From positions 1 to 32,740 of the forward strand of contig CAJXZK010000033.1 of NCBI GenBank assembly GCA_913063055.1: DNA of 32,740 bases, in the 5' to 3' direction. The notes under the pieces were generated by a model that had not been told where the DNA came from, did not search any database, and saw only the letters and a list, made by a program, of their open reading frames with translations. How positions within the stretch are numbered: the first letter of the stretch is position 1; each line of letters starts with the position of its first letter. Below, piece by piece: positions 23,540 to 30,777 of this stretch. This stretch comes from an uncultured bacterium. GTDB lineage: Bacteria; Cyanobacteriota; Vampirovibrionia; Obscuribacterales; Obscuribacteraceae. Position numbers and translations under genes: made by a program.

Positions 23540-25216
23540 ATGCCTAGGGTTTTAGTAGTTGAAGATAATGTTGATTTGACCAATGTGGTTCGTTCTCTAT
23601 TGGAGTTCGAAAACCATAGTGTCGATATCTTTCATACTGGCACAGAAGGCCTCGTTAGCATTCTGGCTAATCCCTACGATTTGGTAATTCTTGATTGGGA
23701 TTTACCCGGAGTTAGTGGCCTTGAGATTTTAAAACAGTTCCGTCAGCGTGGAGCCAGAACGCCAGTAATAATGCTGACTGGCCGAAGTACCGTAGAAGAT
23801 ATGGAAGCTGGCCTGGATGAAGGGGCTGATGATTATTTAGCTAAACCTTTCAACATGAAAGAGTTAGGGGCGCGGGTGCGGGCTCATATCCGGCGAGCGG
23901 GCAGTGCCACTAATGATAGTATCAGTCTTGGTGATATTGAGATTGATCTGATCAATAAGAGAGTGACTAAGGGCGGCCGTACCCATAGTTTGCCTGAGCC
24001 GGAATTTCAATTGTTAGAGCTGGCCGCTAAGTATCCTCATATTCGGCCAACAAGTGACGATTTACTTGCCTCCATCTGGTCTGGCGATGCTGATAAGAGT
24101 GAACCCAAGCTGAAAATGGCCATTAGAAAGTTGCGCAAGAAGTTTGATCCGAAAGGCAGCCTTATTTTTAGTCATCTCTATCCTGAAGTTCGAGCTGAAG
24201 GTGCAACCCCGTTTTCAAAAGAATTGCTTGAGGCTGATCTTGATATCGACCCTTATCTTGGCACCATATTTAATGGCAAGTATGAATTGGTTGAACTGAT
24301 CGGCGGTGGCGGCAGCGGCTTGGTTTATCGCGCCAAGCAGCTTAATATAGGCAGCAGTGTTGCCCTTAAAGTTTTGCATCTGAAGGCCATGGCTCAGGCC
24401 GATACATTACCGCGTTTTAAACGGGAAGCGCGAGTTACTGCCCTGTTATCGCATCCCAATATTGTCGCTGTACGTGACTTTGGTGTGGCTGAGCAAGGCC
24501 AGCCCTATCTTGTTATGGAGTTTGTAGATGGTGCCAGCTTGGCTGAGTATTTGAAGCAGTATGGTCGCCCGCCCTTGCGCGAAGTGATTGATATCTTTTC
24601 ACAGGCTTGCTCTGGGCTTGAACATGCTCATCAAAAGGAAATTGTTCACCGCGATATCAAACCAAGTAATTTGATGCTTATTCACAACGGCGATGACGGT
24701 GTAATCGTTAAGCTTGTAGACTTCGGATTGGCTCGTTCAGTTAATGTCAATCAGGTTGATCAAATTACACAAATCGGCGATGTGCTTGGCAGTCCTGCTT
24801 ATATGAGTCCTGAGCAAGCCCGTGGTGAGCTGCTTGATAGAAGAACGGATATTTACTCTCTTGGCTGTGCTTTGTTTGAGACTCTGCAAGGTAATCCGCC
24901 CTTTAATGGTAAAGATTCAGTAGATATTTTGGTTAAGCAGATAACCACTGATGCGCCAGAAATGACTCTGTATGGCCTTGCACCAGTTTTGCAGGTGAAG
25001 CTAAATAAGATTGTCGCTAAGTGTTTGGCTAAAGACAAAGAGCATCGCTATCAGTCTGCCGCTGAGTTGAAAGAGGCCCTGGGTCAAGTTATGGCAGGTA
25101 ATAGCGTAACCGAGAGTTTAAAGGCCGATGTGCCAACAGAACCGGTGAAAGCAGATATTTGGTCTGGCCGCCGAGAAGAATTACTTTCCTGGTTCAATCA
25201 TCGCTTTAAGCACTGA
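23540..25216 (+). CDS. Second response regulator-Ser/Thr kinase fusion (paralogue)
   Basis: This 558-residue protein has the same order as the fusion at 7457. The receiver (1-118) has E8-D9 as acidic pair, D52, T80 and K102. The OmpR-type winged helix is at about 128-215. The Hanks kinase (about 249-515) has GGGGSG, VALK K277, HRDIKPSN D372, DFG D394 and GSPAYMSPEQ. A polar 45-residue tail follows. The receiver aligns with its paralogue almost without gaps (LDWDLPG, EGADDYL, KPFN-KELGARVR), so the two arose by duplication or share a recent ancestor. The winged helices have diverged more, which suggests different DNA targets. No histidine kinase gene adjoins it, so it is an orphan or shares the kinase pair 16 kb upstream. 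The ATG has only a weak ribosome-binding site (TGAAG). It is divergent from the YD-like 333-residue gene. Confidence 0.93.
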   Translation: MPRVLVVEDNVDLTNVVRSLLEFENHSVDIFHTGTEGLVSILANPYDLVILDWDLPGVSGLEILKQFRQRGARTPVIMLTGRSTVEDMEAGLDEGADDYLAKPFNMKELGARVRAHIRRAGSATNDSISLGDIEIDLINKRVTKGGRTHSLPEPEFQLLELAAKYPHIRPTSDDLLASIWSGDADKSEPKLKMAIRKLRKKFDPKGSLIFSHLYPEVRAEGATPFSKELLEADLDIDPYLGTIFNGKYELVELIGGGGSGLVYRAKQLNIGSSVALKVLHLKAMAQADTLPRFKREARVTALLSHPNIVAVRDFGVAEQGQPYLVMEFVDGASLAEYLKQYGRPPLREVIDIFSQACSGLEHAHQKEIVHRDIKPSNLMLIHNGDDGVIVKLVDFGLARSVNVNQVDQITQIGDVLGSPAYMSPEQARGELLDRRTDIYSLGCALFETLQGNPPFNGKDSVDILVKQITTDAPEMTLYGLAPVLQVKLNKIVAKCLAKDKEHRYQSAAELKEALGQVMAGNSVTESLKADVPTEPVKADIWSGRREELLSWFNHRFKH

Positions 25217-25371
25217 GCTAGTTTGGCTGCGCTTGCTCTCCTGTCGGAGCCGCGAAGATAAGCCTAGCTAGCTTCCCAGGTCTCAGTTCGCGGTTAAGGC
25301 CATGCACCAAAAAGAGGCCCTGGTCGAGGTTTCATTTAATGTCATTTTTTCTGCTCCGCAGCAGGGCAATG

Positions 25372-25380
25372 TGATATTCT
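25372..25380 (+). promoter_or_regulatory. Possible extended -10 element before the DUF1254 gene
   Basis: TGATATTCT fits an extended -10 (TGn followed by TATTCT, 4 of 6 to consensus). It would give a leader of roughly 18 bases containing AGGA at 25394-25397. No clear -35 is present. A similar TGCTATTCT precedes the PATAN/GGDEF gene (2131-2139). This is weak evidence from sequence alone. Confidence 0.3.
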
Positions 25381-25404
25381 GTCTGCCCCCTGTAGGATAT
25401 AACT

Positions 25405-26769
25405 GTGAGTTTAACAGCAGCTCAACCTAAGACGGATTCACTTACCACCACCGAAGCCTACGACATTGGTCTGGAGGCATATACATACTTCTATCCGCTT
25501 TTGAGTATGGAGATTACGCGTCGCCAGTGTATCAATCTTGATGCCGGTGTTAGGCCTGGTTCGGGGCCGTCTAACTATTTTTCGCACATGCGTGCTTACC
25601 CTGCGGCAGATTTTAGAACAGTTGTCCGTCCTAATTTTGACACTCTCTACTCTATTACCTGGTTTGATCTCTCGGCTGAGCCAATTGTGCTGTCAATTCC
25701 AGATTCCAAAGGCCGTTATTACTTAATGCCTATCCTCGATATGTTCAGCGATGTTTTTGCCAGCCCTGGCTGGCGTACGAGTGGCACTGGCGAGCAGCAT
25801 CTGGCTATCTGCGGCCCGGCTTGGAAGGGCCAATTGCCAGCTGGTGTTGAACGTATTGATTCGCCCACTAAGTATGCCTGGTTGATCGGTCGCACAAAAA
25901 CTGACGGGCCTGACGACTATGCTGCTGTTCATGAATTCCAGGACGGTTTGCAGTTAACTCCGCTTTCGCAATTTGGTTCAAGCGCGGCCCGTTCTATTCC
26001 TAAAGTGAAAGTGGATAGTTCTGTTGACATGACTACTCCACCTCTCGAGCAAGTCAATCAAATGTCTGCTGAAAAGTATTTCTCTCTGGCAGCAGAGTTG
26101 CTCAAAGAGAACGCTCCTCACATCACTGATTGGTCTATTCTCTCCCGCATGAAAAAGATTGGCATGGTACCTGGGCAAAGTTTCGATATGAATGCTTTGA
26201 GTGCAGACAATCAAAAGGCTGTGGCTCAAGGTGCTGCAGACGCTTTGAAGTTGATGCTTGAAAAACTGCCAACTCTTGGTCGTCGAGTCAATGGCTGGAA
26301 TATGAACACAGATACCATGGGTGTCTATGGCAACTATTATCTCAAGCGAGCAATTGTAGCCATGGTGGGACTTGGTGCCAATCAACCCGAGGATGCGGTT
26401 TATCCTCTCAATGTTGTCGATGCTGATGACAAGCCGCTCAACGGTGCCAGCAACTATGTAATGCATTTCAGCAAAGAGGAACTGCCGCCAGTTGATGCTT
26501 TCTGGTCGCTGACCATGTATGACAAAGATGGCTTCCAGGCTGCCAATGTTTTAAATCGTTTTGCCGTTAGCTCATGGATGCCCTTTAAGTACAACGCTGA
26601 TGGTTCGCTCGATCTCTACATTCAGAACAAAACTCCTGGGGCAGATAAAGAAGCCAATTGGCTTCCTTCCCCACTCTGCGAATTGGGATTGACAATGCGT
26701 CTCTATGCGCCGAAGACAGCAGCTTTAACTGGGGTATGGAATCCACCGGCAATTAAGAAAGCAAACTAG
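25405..26769 (+). CDS. DUF1254/DUF1214 domain protein
   Basis: This 454-residue protein combines an N-terminal DUF1254 region (about 20-180; EAYTYFYPLLSMEITRR, VVRPNFDTLYSITWFDLS, RYYLMPILDMFSDVF) with a C-terminal DUF1214 region (about 345-450; DAFWSLTMYDKDGF, ending in LTGVWNPPAI). Both blocks and their order are typical of this widespread family. Its molecular activity is not established. Many members carry a signal peptide, but none is visible here, so a cytosolic location is likely. The GTG start is supported by AGGA seven bases upstream. It stands as a single transcription unit: a possible extended -10 lies just upstream and a strong hairpin terminator (26800-26838) follows 30 bases after the stop. 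The codon pattern matches its neighbours. Confidence 0.88.
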   Translation: MSLTAAQPKTDSLTTTEAYDIGLEAYTYFYPLLSMEITRRQCINLDAGVRPGSGPSNYFSHMRAYPAADFRTVVRPNFDTLYSITWFDLSAEPIVLSIPDSKGRYYLMPILDMFSDVFASPGWRTSGTGEQHLAICGPAWKGQLPAGVERIDSPTKYAWLIGRTKTDGPDDYAAVHEFQDGLQLTPLSQFGSSAARSIPKVKVDSSVDMTTPPLEQVNQMSAEKYFSLAAELLKENAPHITDWSILSRMKKIGMVPGQSFDMNALSADNQKAVAQGAADALKLMLEKLPTLGRRVNGWNMNTDTMGVYGNYYLKRAIVAMVGLGANQPEDAVYPLNVVDADDKPLNGASNYVMHFSKEELPPVDAFWSLTMYDKDGFQAANVLNRFAVSSWMPFKYNADGSLDLYIQNKTPGADKEANWLPSPLCELGLTMRLYAPKTAALTGVWNPPAIKKAN

Positions 26770-26799
26770 CTAGTTGCTCTGAGCGATTGGAATAAATTA

Positions 26800-26838
26800 G
26801 TTGCCACTTTAGTAAAGTAAGGTGGCAGCTATTTTTTT
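26800..26838 (+). terminator. Rho-independent terminator after the DUF1254 gene
   Basis: GTTGCCACTTTA (26800-26811) pairs with TAAGGTGGCAGC (26818-26829) around a GTAAAG loop, with two G-U pairs. A run of seven Ts follows (26832-26838). It separates the DUF1254 gene from the GNAT gene, so the latter should have its own promoter, although none is obvious in the 32 bases that remain. Confidence 0.85.
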
Positions 26839-26870
26839 GACGTAAAATAGGCAAAATTGAAGGAGCAAAA

Positions 26871-27323
26871 GTGACCGAGAGTAAAAATAGATCAGGCGCT
26901 GTCAAAATTTCTCAATCTGATCAGCCGAGCACTGAAGAAGTTTCAGCTGTTACGGAGATTCTCAATAACAACAATTTGCGCTATGGCTATCAGTGGGCTT
27001 CATTGCCCCTGAGTGTTGTGCTCAAAGATGCTCAAGAAAAGCTTGTGGGTGGCTTAATTGGCTCGACTAATTGGGGTTGGCTGCATGTCGATCTGTTGTC
27101 GGTAGAAGCGAATTTGCGTGGCCTCGGTTATGGCTCGAAACTGCTTGAAACTGCTGAGAACATCGCTCGTGAGCGCGGTTGCACTTTTGCTTACCTGGAT
27201 ACCTTCAGCTTTCAGGCCCAGGCTTTTTATGAGAAGCATGGTTATGAAGTTTGGGGCAGTCTTGAAGATTTTCCTCCTGGTGCCAGTCGCATTTATTTGA
27301 AGAAGAGTTTGTCAATCAAGTGA
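26871..27323 (+). CDS. GNAT family N-acetyltransferase
   Basis: This 150-residue cytosolic protein has the GNAT fold and would transfer an acetyl group from acetyl-CoA to an amine. The substrate cannot be told. The acetyl-CoA pyrophosphate-binding loop is RGLGYGSKLL (83-92), preceded by the beta-4 strand LHVDLLSVEA. The C-terminal block AFYEKHGYEVWGSLEDFPPG (118-137) is also typical. Its length is usual for the family. The GTG start is well supported by AAGGAG (26860-26865) with a five-base gap. Its stop codon overlaps the GTG of the next gene in GTGA (27320-27323), so it is translationally coupled to the DUF255 thioredoxin-like gene. The biological link between the two products is unknown. 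Confidence 0.9.
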   Translation: MTESKNRSGAVKISQSDQPSTEEVSAVTEILNNNNLRYGYQWASLPLSVVLKDAQEKLVGGLIGSTNWGWLHVDLLSVEANLRGLGYGSKLLETAENIARERGCTFAYLDTFSFQAQAFYEKHGYEVWGSLEDFPPGASRIYLKKSLSIK

Positions 27324-29152
27324 GGAAGATTTTGAAATATTTGCCCCAGTCGGTGTTGCTGACAGCTCTTTCTTCGGCTCTGTCTTTTGCCCCTTTTTAT
27401 AGTCAGGCGGCTTCAGCCAATGACTCTAAGGCGGTATCAAAATCTAAGCTAAAGTGGCGAGACTTTGATCAATCGATTTTCGCTGAGGCTAAGCGCGATC
27501 ATAAGTTTGTCTTGCTCGATCTTGAGGCCGTGTGGTGTCATTGGTGTCATGTTATGGACGGTGAAACCTATAGTGACGCTGCTGTGCAGAAATTACTTAA
27601 CTCTAAGTATATTTGTGTGCGGGTTGATCAAGATGCCAGGCCTGATTTGAGCAATAAGTATGAAGAGTATGGCTGGCCAGCTACAATTATTTTTAATGAA
27701 AATGGTGGCGAGATCGTCAAACGAGCTGGCTATATTAACCCAGAGAGAATGGCTCGATTGCTGCGCGCCATCATCAAGGACCCTAGCCCTGAGGAAGTTT
27801 CTTCTTCTTCTTCTTCTTCTGGGGCTGCTGCTGCCGCTCCCGCCTCTCCTGATAGTGGAAAGAATGGACTGACTTCTGCGTTGCGTCAAGAGTTGATTGG
27901 TAAGCATGTCAGTGGCAATGACTCTAAATATGGTGCCTGGGGGACGTATCAAAAGTTTCTTGATTTCGACTCGGCTGAATATGCCATGGTTCAAGGGCTG
28001 GCTGGTGAAAGCGAATCCAAAGTTAGAGCAATGGCTGCTCTTGATGGCGAGTTGAATTTGCTAGACCCGGCATTTGGCGGGGTTTATCAGTATTCGACTG
28101 ATGGAGACTGGGCTCATCCCCATTTTGAGAAAATCATGCAAACTCAAGCCGAGAATATGCGCTTGTATGCTCTTGCTTATCGGCTCTATGGTGAAGAACG
28201 TTATCTTAAGGCGGCGAAGGCCATTGCTCGCTATCTGCAGGAGTTTTTGAGTGCCCCGGATGGTGCATTCTACACCAGTCAAGATGCCGACTTGGTTTCC
28301 GGCGTTCATAGTGGTGAGTATTTCACCCTCGATTCTGCCGCCAGGCTGAAGCAGGGCCTTCCTCGTATTGATAAGCACTGCTATGCCCGCGAGAATGGTT
28401 GGGCCATTAATGCCATGGTCGAGTTATATTTAGCCAGTGGCGATAAGCAGTATCTCGATCGAGCCATAACGACAGCGCAATGGGTTATGGCTAATCGCCA
28501 GTTAAAGCTCAGTGCGGCTACTCAGCTTGGTTTCAGGCACGGCGAAAGTGATAAGGTTGGACCATTTCTTGGCGATAGCCTGGCAATGGCTAGAGCTTTT
28601 CTCTCATTGTACCGAGCTACCGGTGAGCGCAAATGGCTGAACCAGGCCGAGCTAACTGGTAATTTTATTGATAGTCAGTTTAAGCAGTCTATTGCCAGCA
28701 CCACCATCGACGAGAACGTACAGTTGGTGCGCTTTGCCAATTTGCTTTATCAATATACTGGTGAGAAGAATTACAAAGCGCTGGCGGAGCAAGCCTTAGC
28801 TTTTCTTGCTTTGCCTGAGACAGCTCGTCGCCGCAAAATATTTGTGGCGGGAATTCTTTTAGCCGATCAAGAGTTCCTAGCTGAGCCGATACACATAACT
28901 ATCGTTGGCTCTAAGGCCGATGCCCAGGCAAAGGAGCTATTTACCGCTGCTGGTGCCTTGCCTGCCCCGTATATGCGGGTGGAGTGGTTCGATGCAAAAG
29001 AAGGGCCCTTGCCTAACACTGCCCTGGAGCTACCACAACTGCCCAGGGCCGCAGCATTTCTCTGTGGCAACGGTCGCTGTTCTACTCCTGCTTATGATGT
29101 CGCTGCCCTCAAACGCTTGTTTGAGCGGGCCAGTAAAATAGTAGCCAGATGA
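27320..29152 (+). CDS. Exported DUF255 (YyaL/SPATA20-like) thioredoxin-domain protein
   Basis: This 610-residue protein has a cleavable-type signal peptide (1-31, ending SQAAS). The DUF255 thioredoxin-like domain (about 42-155) has the family hallmark VWCHWCHVMDGETYSD (C73, C76). After a linker comes an alpha/alpha-toroid glycosidase-like region (about 200-600; GGVYQYSTDGDWAHPHFEKI, GAFYTSQDADL, GEYFTLD). This layout matches YyaL/SPATA20 proteins, which are usually longer (near 680) and cytosolic, so the signal peptide is noteworthy. The family's function is not settled; the CxxC suggests a redox role outside the cytoplasm. The linker near 165-180 contains seven Ser from a TCT repeat, then five Ala. 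The GTG start overlaps the stop of the GNAT gene (GTGA), and no earlier start gives a signal peptide. A promoter-like region for the next gene follows. Confidence 0.88.
   Translation: MRKILKYLPQSVLLTALSSALSFAPFYSQAASANDSKAVSKSKLKWRDFDQSIFAEAKRDHKFVLLDLEAVWCHWCHVMDGETYSDAAVQKLLNSKYICVRVDQDARPDLSNKYEEYGWPATIIFNENGGEIVKRAGYINPERMARLLRAIIKDPSPEEVSSSSSSSGAAAAAPASPDSGKNGLTSALRQELIGKHVSGNDSKYGAWGTYQKFLDFDSAEYAMVQGLAGESESKVRAMAALDGELNLLDPAFGGVYQYSTDGDWAHPHFEKIMQTQAENMRLYALAYRLYGEERYLKAAKAIARYLQEFLSAPDGAFYTSQDADLVSGVHSGEYFTLDSAARLKQGLPRIDKHCYARENGWAINAMVELYLASGDKQYLDRAITTAQWVMANRQLKLSAATQLGFRHGESDKVGPFLGDSLAMARAFLSLYRATGERKWLNQAELTGNFIDSQFKQSIASTTIDENVQLVRFANLLYQYTGEKNYKALAEQALAFLALPETARRRKIFVAGILLADQEFLAEPIHITIVGSKADAQAKELFTAAGALPAPYMRVEWFDAKEGPLPNTALELPQLPRAAAFLCGNGRCSTPAYDVAALKRLFERASKIVAR
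27799..27820 (+). repeat. TTC trinucleotide microsatellite inside the DUF255 gene
   Basis: Seven tandem TTC units, read in frame as seven TCT serine codons, lie in the linker between the thioredoxin-like and toroid domains. A GCT/GCC alanine run follows at 27824-27839. Length changes by slippage would keep the frame and alter only linker length. Confidence 0.85.
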
Positions 29153-29179
29153 TTTGCCAAATTACTGAGCGATGGAATG

Positions 29180-29206
29180 CCCTAAGGGGATCTAATATAC
29201 TTAGGG
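29180..29206 (+). promoter_or_regulatory. Inverted repeat overlapping a -10-like box before the DUF547 gene
   Basis: CCCTAAG (29180-29186) and CTTAGGG (29200-29206) are perfect reverse complements. The right arm overlaps TATACT (29196-29201), a 5/6 match to the -10 consensus. The -35 at 17-bp spacing (TGGAAT) is poor. A regulator bound to the repeat would cover this promoter. The repeat lies 40 bases before the GTG at 29246 and could otherwise be a weak hairpin ending the DUF255 transcript, but no T-run follows. Confidence 0.4.
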
Positions 29207-29245
29207 ACGGTTGCTGTTAATTCTGACCGCTGTCATTGAGGAGCT

Positions 29246-30175
29246 GTGAACCCAAGACTTCTAACTAAGTCATTTCTACCAGTGGCCGCGAGCTTTGGCC
29301 TGCTCGTCAGTGAGGTTATTGGCTTATCTCCTATTTGTTTACCAGCAATTACCACGTTGCCGGTAAGTGCCGCTGCTAATGAGGTCAATCGGCCTACCTC
29401 TAGTGGATTTGATCAGACCTATGCTCTCTTTGGGCGCGAGCTGAGTAAATATTTGGAGAATGGCAACGTTCACTACAAGCGCTGGAAAGAAGATCCGGCT
29501 GGTCTTGATCAGTTTTTACAGAGTCTTGCTGATTTGCCAAAGCAAGAATATGAGCACTTTTCCACTGAGCAGAAAAAGGCGTTTTGGCTCAATGCTTACA
29601 ATGCCATCACCATAAAAGTAGTACTGGATAACTATCCAATTAAGGGCAGCCAGTCGCAGTATCCGCCCAGTAGCTTTAGGCAAATACCTGGTGAGTGGGA
29701 AAATGGTAAGTTCAAAATAATGGGAGCCCCTGTCACTCTCTACGAAATTGAACATGAAAGATTGCGCCATGAGTTGCCGGATCCAAGGCTGCATTTCGCT
29801 GTGGTATGTGCTTCTAGAAGTTGCGCCAAGCTTTCACCGCAGCCCTTTGTGGCCGAGGACCTCGATAAACGCCTTGACCAGTGCACCCAAGACTTCTTTG
29901 CTAACCCCAAGAATCTCACTGTTAATCCGCGTACTGGTGTAATTCGAGTCAATAAGATCTTTAGCTGGTTTACTCTCGATTTTGCTGCCAAGGCCGGTTA
30001 TGCCAAGCGCACTTTCCCGCCACCAATGGATGAAGACATCATTGCCTCCTACGTGAGCTTCTATGTGCCAACTGACGAGCGTGATGTTATTGCTAAGTTT
30101 CGTTCGCAAGATAAGCTAGTGCTCGACTACTTGCCCTACGATTGGTCGCTAAACGACGCCGACGAAGCCAAATAA
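29246..30175 (+). CDS. Exported DUF547 protein
   Basis: This 309-residue protein has an N-terminal hydrophobic export segment (about 8-43, ending PVSAAA) and a DUF547 domain (about 85-260). Family blocks seen are KKAFWLNAYNAITIKVVLDNYP, LYEIEHERLRHELPDPRLHFAVVCASRSC and FSWFTLDF. The paired Cys in CASRSC and the preceding His are typical. DUF547 has no agreed enzymatic role; weak links to cysteine-peptidase or transglutaminase-like folds have been suggested. It probably acts in the periplasm or at the envelope. The GTG start has GAGGAG only two bases upstream, which is unusually close, but the export signal requires a start here and no better in-frame codon was found. The stop lies 17 bases from the end of the convergent small gene, with an A-rich run between. 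Confidence 0.85.
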   Translation: MNPRLLTKSFLPVAASFGLLVSEVIGLSPICLPAITTLPVSAAANEVNRPTSSGFDQTYALFGRELSKYLENGNVHYKRWKEDPAGLDQFLQSLADLPKQEYEHFSTEQKKAFWLNAYNAITIKVVLDNYPIKGSQSQYPPSSFRQIPGEWENGKFKIMGAPVTLYEIEHERLRHELPDPRLHFAVVCASRSCAKLSPQPFVAEDLDKRLDQCTQDFFANPKNLTVNPRTGVIRVNKIFSWFTLDFAAKAGYAKRTFPPPMDEDIIASYVSFYVPTDERDVIAKFRSQDKLVLDYLPYDWSLNDADEAK

Positions 30176-30192
30176 AAAAATGACAATAGATT

Positions 30193-30651
30193 CTAAGCTT
30201 GGGCAGGCTTGAAGTAGCGGTCAATTACGGCGTAAATCGCCTCTTTGGCGCCAGGTGATGGATGATTCTCTGCTTGCAGAGTGAGGAAGCCGCTGAAGCG
30301 GTCGAGGGCGGCCTGGGGAATGGTGGATTGATTCTTGGTCAGACCATGGGCGCCAAGAACGTCATTGTTGCATTCCATCAGGTTGGCAATATTTTTTAGC
30401 CCGGCAGCTGTTATTGGCGCATTGCGTCCTTCGATGGTGGCGAATGCCCCTAGAGTAGAAGCGGCTACTGCCTCTACTGGCCGCTCTTTGCCATTAACTG
30501 TGCTTGAAATCGCATCGAAAGCTTCATTGCCTTGAGCCTGGCGGTTGTCGCGACCAGCTTGATAGTGCTCAGGGCTGAGTTGAGCCTGGGTAATCTGCTC
30601 ATTACTGTGTTGAAAGTTGTCTGCAGATCCTGAATGTTCCAGTGCGCTCAT
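30193..30651 (-). CDS. Small hypothetical protein
   Basis: I do not recognise this 152-residue soluble protein. The first 45 residues are polar and Gln/His/Asn-rich (EHSGSADNFQHSNEQITQAQ). The rest is predicted helical (AVAASTLGAFATIEG, ITAAGLKNIANLME, IPQAALDRFSGFLTLQ, GAKEAIYAVIDRYFKPAQ). There is no signal peptide, membrane segment or known motif. The ATG at 30651 is chosen because GGGAG lies seven bases upstream. An in-frame TTG at 30669 would lengthen it by six residues but would overlap the ribosome-binding site. It converges with the DUF547 gene. The gap upstream contains an 8-bp inverted repeat (30678-30715). Confidence 0.7.
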   Translation of the reverse strand: MSALEHSGSADNFQHSNEQITQAQLSPEHYQAGRDNRQAQGNEAFDAISSTVNGKERPVEAVAASTLGAFATIEGRNAPITAAGLKNIANLMECNNDVLGAHGLTKNQSTIPQAALDRFSGFLTLQAENHPSPGAKEAIYAVIDRYFKPAQA

Positions 30652-30677
30652 GGTTGCTCTCCCGGTCAAAAATAAAG

Positions 30678-30715
30678 ATTGAATTCAGCAGTCGGCTGGA
30701 CGGCGAAAATTCAAT
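30678..30715. promoter_or_regulatory. 8-bp inverted repeat upstream of the small hypothetical gene
   Basis: ATTGAATT (30678-30685) and AATTCAAT (30708-30715) are perfect reverse complements 22 bases apart, in the 126-base gap between the exported GATase1-like gene and the small gene. No good promoter boxes accompany them. This could be an operator or chance in an AT-rich gap. Confidence 0.25.
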
Positions 30716-30777
30716 AGTCAACGCTCTCTATTGTATGTACCCGATATTGGCGTTAATTGGGCAGCCATTGGCTTAAT

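Noticed and set aside
30652-30669. TTG start extending the small hypothetical gene
   Set aside because: The extension covers the GGGAG ribosome-binding site that serves ATG 30651.
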